Position numbers and translations under genes: made by a program. From Gammaproteobacteria bacterium (lineage in GTDB: Bacteria > Pseudomonadota > Gammaproteobacteria > Steroidobacterales > GCA-2729495), in contig JAUHYQ010000001.1 of assembly GCA_030426355.1 (NCBI GenBank), positions 558,001-622,000 on the forward strand: DNA of 64,000 nt, in the 5' to 3' direction. Positions 57,606-64,000 of the stretch are shown here, in pieces. Positions within the stretch are counted from its first letter, which is position 1. Each line of letters begins with the position of its first letter. Under the pieces are notes generated by a model that was not told where the DNA came from, did no database searches, and saw only the letters and a program-made list of their open reading frames with translations.

Positions 57606-59249
57606 ATGTCAGACAAGCAACCGAAATCAGCACCGTCAATTGATCGTCGTGAATTTCTCGCTGCCACCACCGGGCTGGCCGCTCTCACGGCGGGTTGCGC
57701 AAGCACAGCGGGTGGCGCTTCCATAGCCGAGCGTAGTTCGACGGCCAGACCGATGCCGCCCTACGACTCGATTCGCGACTGGGTAGCCGCGCTGGACGCG
57801 AACGGGCTGCTGCTGCGGATTCCGGAAGTGGATCAGGATAATTTTGAGGCCACCGGCCTGGTGTTCCGCATGGGCGATATGTACGGTCCGTACCGGTCGC
57901 CCGGACTGCTGTTCGAAAAAATCAAAGTTGATGGCAAGTGGATGGACGGCCCCTTGCTCGGCAACATGCAGATGCACTGGCACACTGACAGTATTGCCTT
58001 TGGGCTCGATACCGAGCCCATGGAGTATTACGACAGCTATCGCGAAGTTAAGCAGCTCATGCATGAAATGCTGGCGGCTAATAAAGGTCGTTACCCCGAG
58101 ATTCCACCGAGTGTGGTTGCGCGCGATCAGGCACCCTGCAAAGAAATTACCCTGGAAGGCGACGATATTGATCTGACTCGCTTTCCTTTCGTACAAACCA
58201 ATCCAAACGATGACGGCCGCTACTGCAACACCGCATCCATCTTTACCAGCGACCCGAAAATGGGCGCCAACTTTGGCACATACCGCTGCGCGCTGCGTGG
58301 CCCGCGCAAACTGGGCTTCAACCCCGAACCCAATCAGACAGGCTACAAAATGATGATGGCCGCCAAAGAACGCGGCGAAAAAACTGCGCCGATAACTTTG
58401 GTACTGGGACAGGATCCCATCGTGTGGATGATCAGCGGCACTAAAGTGGCGCTGCGCTTCGGGCCCAAACCCGTGGACGAGTTGGCTATCGCCGGCGGCT
58501 TCAGGGGCAAGGCCCTCGAAGTGGTCAAGAGTGACACCAATGACATGCTGATTCCGGCGCACGCGGAATTTGTTATCGAAGGCGAAGTACCGCTGGACGA
58601 TGCGTCGATGGAACCGGAAGGCCCCTTCGGTGAAATGTTCGGATACATGGGCGCGAGGAAGGAGACCAACTTTGTCATCAATGTAAAGCGCGTCACCCAT
58701 CGCAAGAACCCCTGGCTGATGAACGCATTCACCGGCATGGGTCGCGGCATGCTGACCGCGCCCATGGATGCGCTCTACGAGGTTTTCCTGAAGCGCAACG
58801 TGCCTAATATTGTCGAGTACACCAATCCGCAGTGGGCGATGGGCACCGTGGTTTTAAGCATTAACAAAAAGGAAGCTTTCGAGGGCCTCAAAGCCGGCGA
58901 ATCCATTGCGAAGACCAACCCCATTGCCAAGGTCGTGATTGTCGTTGACGACGACGTCAACATTCTCGACTCAAACGATGTGATGGCAGCCATCGGTGCG
59001 CGCTGGCAGCCGTATCCGGCATCGAAGATTCTGGAAAAAGCGCCGGGGCTGTTTACCGATCCCAGCCAGGTTATCTACGCTCAAACCAGCAAGATCGTCA
59101 TTGACGCTACGCGCCAGATCGAAGCAGAAGGCGGCCAGAAAGTGTTCCCGATGAGCAATCGTGAACACCTCAGCCAAGGCGCGCCGCAGGTCTGGGACCG
59201 GGTAGACGAGAAGTTCGGCGACCTGCTGAAAAACTGGAAGCGGGTTTAA
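57606..59249 (+). CDS. UbiD-family decarboxylase with Tat/lipoprotein signal
   Basis: The 547-residue protein is a UbiD-type decarboxylase, whose members use prenylated FMN. The conserved acid pair lies in EGPFGEMFGYM, and there are DLTRFPFV, GTYRCALRGPRKLGF and TKIVIDATRQIE-like segments. What stands out is the N-terminus: DRREFLAATTGLAALTAGC, a Tat-type twin-arginine motif followed by a hydrophobic stretch and a lipobox Cys, then a linker. This predicts export as a folded, cofactor-bound protein anchored as a lipoprotein. Standard UbiD enzymes are cytoplasmic. No UbiX-type flavin prenyltransferase gene is in the window. Substrate is unknown. Confidence 0.9.
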   Translation: MSDKQPKSAPSIDRREFLAATTGLAALTAGCASTAGGASIAERSSTARPMPPYDSIRDWVAALDANGLLLRIPEVDQDNFEATGLVFRMGDMYGPYRSPGLLFEKIKVDGKWMDGPLLGNMQMHWHTDSIAFGLDTEPMEYYDSYREVKQLMHEMLAANKGRYPEIPPSVVARDQAPCKEITLEGDDIDLTRFPFVQTNPNDDGRYCNTASIFTSDPKMGANFGTYRCALRGPRKLGFNPEPNQTGYKMMMAAKERGEKTAPITLVLGQDPIVWMISGTKVALRFGPKPVDELAIAGGFRGKALEVVKSDTNDMLIPAHAEFVIEGEVPLDDASMEPEGPFGEMFGYMGARKETNFVINVKRVTHRKNPWLMNAFTGMGRGMLTAPMDALYEVFLKRNVPNIVEYTNPQWAMGTVVLSINKKEAFEGLKAGESIAKTNPIAKVVIVVDDDVNILDSNDVMAAIGARWQPYPASKILEKAPGLFTDPSQVIYAQTSKIVIDATRQIEAEGGQKVFPMSNREHLSQGAPQVWDRVDEKFGDLLKNWKRV

Positions 59250-59257
59250 GGAACGGT

Positions 59258-59716
59258 TTACGCCTTTTGGTTTTTGAGGGCGAGATTGCTGAGCCGTTGC
59301 ATCTCGCTCACCGACACGAAACCCAGCACCGTAAGGGCGACCGTGCGCCACAGCTTTGGCTTGTGGCCAAACCTCATAAATTGCTTCTCGAACTCAAATA
59401 TCAGCCGCACCAATAGGACGCAGAACACCAGCACCTCTATCAAGCCAATTCGAAAAATCATCGCGAACACTTCTGGCGTTGGCGTTGCCCACGCGGGCAT
59501 TGCAACAACCACCAGGAACCAGAAGACGGGGTGGAACAGCGCAATAATCTTATAGTTGCGCTCCGCCGATGTCAGGCGTGATTGTTCATCGGGCGCAATG
59601 TTGTTGCCGCAGGCCGCCCTGAATTCGCGGCTTATCTTCCACGGCCATATATGAATCATAAGCCCACCCGATATACAGATCGTCGTATACACCCAACCCG
59701 GTCGCCTGTATTTCAT
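59258..59716 (-). CDS. Small membrane protein downstream of the RHS genes, candidate immunity protein
   Basis: The 152-residue protein has about three membrane helices (VYTTICISGGLMIHIWPW, ALFHPVFWFLVVVAMPAWA, IGLIEVLVFCVLLVRLI) and no recognised family. It starts 20 bp after the stop of the RHS core protein on the same strand. Toxins of RHS systems are usually followed directly by an immunity gene, so this is a candidate, though membrane toxins and their immunity proteins are often like this only in general form. Confidence 0.5.
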   Translation of the reverse strand: MKYRRPGWVYTTICISGGLMIHIWPWKISREFRAACGNNIAPDEQSRLTSAERNYKIIALFHPVFWFLVVVAMPAWATPTPEVFAMIFRIGLIEVLVFCVLLVRLIFEFEKQFMRFGHKPKLWRTVALTVLGFVSVSEMQRLSNLALKNQKA

Positions 59717-59736
59717 CTCTGATACACAAAAAATCG

Positions 59737-60600
59737 CTAGAACGTCTCGCCATATTCGTAATATAAATTCGCCCTGAACTGCAGCCCTATTTTATCCGAG
59801 GGTTCGCCGACATTTTTGTCGCCGAATATTCCGGTACCCGAAAGTTCAGACTCGCCCATAGTCAGGTATCTCGAGCCGGCGGCGATGGAAAAGCTGCTGG
59901 CACCTTGCCTATCGACAATTTCGGTCGTCATGAATTGCGTTTCCACAATATTTGCATCAACCGAAAACGGCCCCAGACCGGCACTGACGCCTATCCTGCC
60001 TTTGAATCCTTGTACAAGTGCTTTTTGATTAAAGCTTTCGTACTTTCCGACGCGAATATCGGCATCGCTGAAGCTAGCGTTCGGATCATAACTTAAGCCC
60101 AACCCGACAGCGCCAACCCGGTATTTATAGAAGGGTTGTCCGCTTTTGTGATCGCTTCCCACGGTAAAGCCGACCACAATCAGATTTACTTCAAGCGAGT
60201 CCTCCCCGTTGGGATCAACGTACCGGTACGGATTGTTATTTGCATAGGCATAGCGATTGAAACCCGATGGATTCTCGGGGCGGAAGCCCGCCGGATCGGT
60301 GCCCATAAACCGCGCAAAAAAGGGGTTGTAGTAACGTCCTTGCATGTAAATTAGGCTGGTTTGCGGGTCATAAACATGGCCGGTAAAGCCGATGGGACTG
60401 TTTAGCGAATTCAAATAGCTTTCCGTGCTTCTGATGCTGCTGCCAAAAGGCAGATAAACTGCACGCCACTTCACACTACCAGTAGCGTCGGTGGCCATTA
60501 CCGGGGAGCCAAGCACATCGGGGTGGTAGTAAGTGATACCCGTAAAGGCCCAAGCACTCGAAGACATGCAGCAAAGCAAAAAGACGCTTATAGCTTTCAT
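59737..60600 (-). CDS. RHS core-domain protein with its own signal peptide
   Basis: The ATG at 60600 (MKAISVFLLCCMSSSAWAFT) gives 287 residues: a signal peptide, then the tail-end RHS motifs TYYHPDVLGSPVMATDATGS, SPIGFTGHVYDPQTSLIYMQ, GRYYNPFFARFMGTDPAGF and NRYAYANNNPYRYVDPNGED that mark the RHS-associated core and its cleavage site. After DPNGE follow about 150 residues of unknown, strand-rich sequence (SLEVNLIVVGFTVGSDHKSG onward) where a toxin domain would lie. ATGA overlaps the stop of the large RHS gene, so the pair looks like one RHS protein split in two. Confidence 0.82.
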   Translation of the reverse strand: MKAISVFLLCCMSSSAWAFTGITYYHPDVLGSPVMATDATGSVKWRAVYLPFGSSIRSTESYLNSLNSPIGFTGHVYDPQTSLIYMQGRYYNPFFARFMGTDPAGFRPENPSGFNRYAYANNNPYRYVDPNGEDSLEVNLIVVGFTVGSDHKSGQPFYKYRVGAVGLGLSYDPNASFSDADIRVGKYESFNQKALVQGFKGRIGVSAGLGPFSVDANIVETQFMTTEIVDRQGASSFSIAAGSRYLTMGESELSGTGIFGDKNVGEPSDKIGLQFRANLYYEYGETF

Positions 60601-63600
60601 GGGTGACACCCCTGTGTGCAAGCAGAATCCATGCGCCCGACCAGTTCTACACCGAGGTAGACAAATTCGCTGATCTCGCCGCCCTTGTCGCAGCTGTTTA
60701 CGTAAGCAAGCTTGCCCTCTTTGTTGTATACGCTGTAGGCAACTCCGTCGGTGTCCTCCGATATCGTTCGTCGTCCGTTCCCGTCATACGTGTAACTCAG
60801 ACCGGGCAACTGGGACACGCCGGTGAGCTGTGAAGCGGCGTTGTAGATGAAGCGGAACGTATCACTGCCGGTCACGTTGCCGGCCGCGTCATGGCCGACC
60901 TCAACACGATAGGTTTGACTCGCGAGCACGGACTCGAGACGGTTCATGGAGTCGTAGCTATATTCAAGGTCACGACCATCAATCGTGCTGGTGAGAATAT
61001 TGTCGGTGGCATCATAGCCAACATCACCTCGACCAAACATGTTGGTCACGCTCACCAGCCGGCTTAAGCCATCGTACTTCATGGTCGCACCCTGGCCCGC
61101 ATCCAGCTGATCGGTAATGCGCAGCATATTGCCCACATTGTCGTACGAGTAGAGCTGCCCGCTTAACAGACTTTGATCCATACCGACGAAAAGCCTTTCC
61201 CGCGGCATCTGTCGTCTATTCTGCCGAAAGTTTGCTGACACTCCGTTGCCGTACTGAATCGCGCGTATGGCGTTGTTGGGCCAGTACTCAGCACTTTGTA
61301 CAACGTCGCCTGCACGCCGTGGCCGACCGAAACCGTCGGGGTCATAGTCAACCGCGGCACCGGATGGGTATGTCAGCGTTTGCAGATTGCCGAGCGCATC
61401 GTAGCTGTATGTAAACTCCGCCGTGGTATCGGGCAGAACTATGGCCTCTGAGACCAACCGATCGGCATCGTCATATTGATACGCCCAGCGCGTCGCTTCG
61501 TTTTCGATAGTCTGGAGGCGCCCCGCGGCATCGTAGTGATAGTAGATGTCATCTTTGTCCCCGGCGTAATCAACCGACGCCACGCGATTCAGCCCGTCAT
61601 AGCGAAAACGTATTGCGGGGCCGGCACCGACCTTGGTCGAGACCCGGTTACCCCTGTCGTCATATTCATGCAGGGTAACGCCGGTCTCGGGGTGATGCTC
61701 CTCGAGCAGCCGTGGGTGCGAATAGACAAACTCGCGAATCCACGCGGCGCCACCAACCTCGCCCTGCTCGACCGACTCGATATTGCCATTGGCATCAATG
61801 CGCATCGAGGTATGACGGAAACTGGCAGCACCAGCGCCGTCAGCCCCAGTGATCTGTTCGATTACCCGGGCAAGATGGTCGAATCGCGGCTGGCCAACCG
61901 CAGCGTATTCGAAACCCGCCTGATAACCCTCCTCATCAGTGCGCACGAAACCGTTATAGAGATGTCCGACGGCCTGAAAATAATCACCGCTGTTACAACG
62001 CCATGAATAGCAGTACGCGATAGAGCGACCGGTAACAGAATTGGTTTCAGACACCGGTCTGCCCAGTGCGTCGTATGCAAAATATGTACCGTCAGGGTTT
62101 GCGGAAGACGACCATGCAAAGGGATACGACCTGAACGCCGTTTTGCCATTCTCGTCGTACAGCCAGGTCAGCGCCCGTGCGGCATCGCTTTCGGTCACGT
62201 CGGCGTAATCGCGAAGCAATATCCCGCGACCAAAGCCGTCAATACTCACCACACGCTGACGACTGCCTTGTGTCGTCACAATCTCAGCCACGTCACCCGA
62301 ATCATTTTTCTGATACTCAATGGCTATAGCTGCCGTGTCAGGTTCACTCACCGAAACAGGCCGGCCGAGAAAATCGCGTTCGTAGACAGTCCTATGACCC
62401 AGACCATCTTCCGCCCAGACAACTTGACCCAGATCATTAATCGAGCGGGCGATTGTTTGTACAACTCCCGTCAATGGATTTACCGGATGTGACTCAAACT
62501 GCGGTTTGCCGCGATGATAATCATCATAGGTTGCCCGGTACGAAAGGCCTTCATTGGTCCAGGTTTCGGCACGCAGATTGCCGGTTGAGTCGTACTCATA
62601 GTTGGTAAGCACACCACCGTCCGACAGAGACTTTACGAGCCCCTTAGAGCGGTAAGTGCGGCGGACCTCGTACCCATCCGAGGACTGAACGCTCGGCAGA
62701 CCGATAATCCAGTAGAAAGAATCGTGGTGCCACTCATAGTCGCGCCGTTCTTCGCGCAGGTGTTCGGGGGCCAGAACATCAATTCCCTGCTCATGCACGG
62801 TCAACGGAAAGGCGTATTCATCGAACTCTGCAGCGTTCGTATAAGTTGCATAATGCAACGGTTCCGTTGAAGTATGCCAATCAACAACTTCGGTACGACT
62901 CAGCGGAATCGGACGGATTTGCGCCAGAACCAGCGTCGGCCAGCCCAACCAGTTGCCGCTGTAGTATTGCCTTCCGATAAATGGCAGCAGGGCATAGTCG
63001 TAAAGGGTCTCGCGAAACAATGTGCCGTCGGATGTTCGCCGTACCAAATGACTTTTAAGCTGCCCCATGATTTCGTCATAGTCGGTTGGCGCCGTATCGG
63101 GCCAGCTGTGCTGCCCCGGGTACTTGGCAATGCGAAACTCGTAGGTGCCCAGGCCTTCATAGAACTCGTAAACATCTTGCCGGTCGCCCGGCCCGGTCAC
63201 GGTGCTTCTTTCTATATGATTCGAAAACATGTAGTCATAGCGCCACTCGGCGGGCGGCACATCTCGGCCCGACGTATGCCGCTTGGACAGACGCGGCGCC
63301 GGCGAATTGGTGTTCTGCAGCACGGGATGATAGCCGTTTGCATATTCGTAGCTGACGGTGCCACCGGACGGCAATTTGACCGACTCAAGCAGAAACTCGA
63401 AGTTTCCCCACGCTAACTGGATATTTACCGAGTAAAGGTCGGGATTGTAGCGGTACTGGGTGCGCTCACCGCCAGGGAGCGTGACTTGATGCAACACCGG
63501 AAGGTCTTCACCCGGCCCCAGATTAATCGGCCTGCAGCCAACTTCAAGGATGTAGAAATCAGCAAAATCACAATAGTCGTATTGGATTGTGTGAATCTCA

Positions 63601-64000
63601 CCGTCAGCATGCACGTTCACTTTGCTGATCAATGAAAGCGGGCTGCCCTTTACATCGACCCCCAGAATAGAGCCGGGATAGTACTCCAGTGACACCAGAC
63701 GACCATCGGATGCCTCGATACGCGTGAGCAGATCCGTGCCGCCGGCCCCCAAATCGTATTGATAGTCGATGCGGTTGCCATGAACATCCTCGATTCTGGA
63801 AATGCCCATCTCTATCCAGCCCCCGGCACTGCCCAGCGCATACTCGCCCGGCACCATGTACTGAATGAAGTCGAAGGTGTATGTCACGCCCTTGGGCGAT
63901 ACGACTTCGAAGCCGCCCCACAGACGATCGGCGCTGGCAGCCAGACACCGGGCAATCCAGTTGTCGGTGGTGACGTACTGGGCAGTAAAGGGAAAATGAT
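60597..64000 (-). CDS. RHS/YD-repeat protein, large part (5' end beyond window)
   Basis: The frame is open from the right edge of the window to the stop at 60597 (1134 codons inside), with no start seen, so the gene begins outside. The N-terminal part visible reads QYVTTDNWIARCLAASADR then FEVVSPKGVTYTFDFIQYM, and YD repeats follow all along: LVRRTSDGTLFRETLYDYAL, YEYDSTGNLRAETWTNEGL, RFRYDGLNRVASVDYAGD, YQYDDADRLVSEAIVLPD, YTYDGNGRRTISEDTDG. Such repeats form a hollow beta-shell that encloses a toxin or acts in adhesion. The protein ends GRMDSACTQGCHP, without the core domain, which is on the next gene. Confidence 0.88.
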   Translation of the reverse strand, partial: HFPFTAQYVTTDNWIARCLAASADRLWGGFEVVSPKGVTYTFDFIQYMVPGEYALGSAGGWIEMGISRIEDVHGNRIDYQYDLGAGGTDLLTRIEASDGRLVSLEYYPGSILGVDVKGSPLSLISKVNVHADGEIHTIQYDYCDFADFYILEVGCRPINLGPGEDLPVLHQVTLPGGERTQYRYNPDLYSVNIQLAWGNFEFLLESVKLPSGGTVSYEYANGYHPVLQNTNSPAPRLSKRHTSGRDVPPAEWRYDYMFSNHIERSTVTGPGDRQDVYEFYEGLGTYEFRIAKYPGQHSWPDTAPTDYDEIMGQLKSHLVRRTSDGTLFRETLYDYALLPFIGRQYYSGNWLGWPTLVLAQIRPIPLSRTEVVDWHTSTEPLHYATYTNAAEFDEYAFPLTVHEQGIDVLAPEHLREERRDYEWHHDSFYWIIGLPSVQSSDGYEVRRTYRSKGLVKSLSDGGVLTNYEYDSTGNLRAETWTNEGLSYRATYDDYHRGKPQFESHPVNPLTGVVQTIARSINDLGQVVWAEDGLGHRTVYERDFLGRPVSVSEPDTAAIAIEYQKNDSGDVAEIVTTQGSRQRVVSIDGFGRGILLRDYADVTESDAARALTWLYDENGKTAFRSYPFAWSSSANPDGTYFAYDALGRPVSETNSVTGRSIAYCYSWRCNSGDYFQAVGHLYNGFVRTDEEGYQAGFEYAAVGQPRFDHLARVIEQITGADGAGAASFRHTSMRIDANGNIESVEQGEVGGAAWIREFVYSHPRLLEEHHPETGVTLHEYDDRGNRVSTKVGAGPAIRFRYDGLNRVASVDYAGDKDDIYYHYDAAGRLQTIENEATRWAYQYDDADRLVSEAIVLPDTTAEFTYSYDALGNLQTLTYPSGAAVDYDPDGFGRPRRAGDVVQSAEYWPNNAIRAIQYGNGVSANFRQNRRQMPRERLFVGMDQSLLSGQLYSYDNVGNMLRITDQLDAGQGATMKYDGLSRLVSVTNMFGRGDVGYDATDNILTSTIDGRDLEYSYDSMNRLESVLASQTYRVEVGHDAAGNVTGSDTFRFIYNAASQLTGVSQLPGLSYTYDGNGRRTISEDTDGVAYSVYNKEGKLAYVNSCDKGGEISEFVYLGVELVGRMDSACTQGCHP

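Noticed and set aside
57636-58700. 354-codon open frame on the minus strand across the UbiD-family gene
   Set aside because: It is antisense to a clearly coding, well-matched protein and its translation shows no family features.

Overview
This window reads as chromosomal DNA of a free-living, aerobic Gammaproteobacterium, probably marine. The evidence is inferential: an ilvY-ilvC divergent pair, an LolD/FtsX-type envelope transporter, a TonB-dependent receptor with an ECF sigma factor and FecR, a caa3-type cytochrome oxidase with a haem-bearing subunit II, exported lipoproteins, and moderate GC content. No tRNA, rRNA, phage, IS element or CRISPR array was seen. The order and family of the organism cannot be settled from sequence alone.

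Layout. 1-4.0 kb (minus): sterol-desaturase-like hydroxylase, LolA-like protein, FtsX-type permease, LolD-like ATPase and the start of an outer-membrane barrel, in one tight operon. 4.2-9.8 kb: small lipoproteins, a permuted papain-like (YiiX-type) lipoprotein, class I aldolase, a cation/proton antiporter, an NmrA-like reductase and a barrel protein. 9.9-14.0 kb: Rieske oxygenase, a pterin-synthase-like protein and a stand-alone EF-G. 14.1-19.3 kb: ECF sigma, FecR, TonB-dependent receptor and a secreted cysteine-rich protein, closed by a perfect-palindrome terminator. 19.4-25.8 kb: NlpC/P60 lipoprotein, barrel and cupredoxin-like protein, divergent from an HAMP-GGDEF-EAL phosphodiesterase, then a GPH-type symporter. 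25.9-28.5 kb: a four-gene copper-RiPP cluster of the HvfABCD/bufferin type (Cys-rich exported precursor, DUF692 enzyme, DUF2063 partner, DoxX membrane protein). 28.5-31.7 kb: NnrS and IlvY (minus) opposite ilvC. 31.8-48.2 kb: mostly single genes: metalloprotease, reductases, MFS and MATE exporters, methyltransferase with a Cys4 tail, exported SDR, FmdB zinc ribbon with a His-rich tail, YgiQ radical SAM protein, a VPLPA-CTERM protein, luciferase-like oxidoreductase, MAPEG protein and small membrane proteins. 49-54.6 kb: caa3 oxidase operon (subunits II with two haem c domains, I, two subunit III-like proteins, IV). 54.8-57.5 kb: cytochrome b561, YjgN and M48 protease, overlapping. 57.6-59.2 kb: UbiD-family decarboxylase with a Tat/lipoprotein signal. 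59.3-64 kb: an RHS/YD-repeat protein split into two coupled genes, followed by a small membrane protein; the large one runs off the right edge.

Themes. Several loci concern metals and the envelope: the copper RiPP cluster, cupredoxin-like protein, His-tailed zinc ribbon, NnrS and the haem-copper oxidase. The strongest candidate for a little-described biological system is the cluster at 25.9-28.5 kb: its exported precursor has one EGKCG and four EGSCG motifs and sits directly before the two modification genes.
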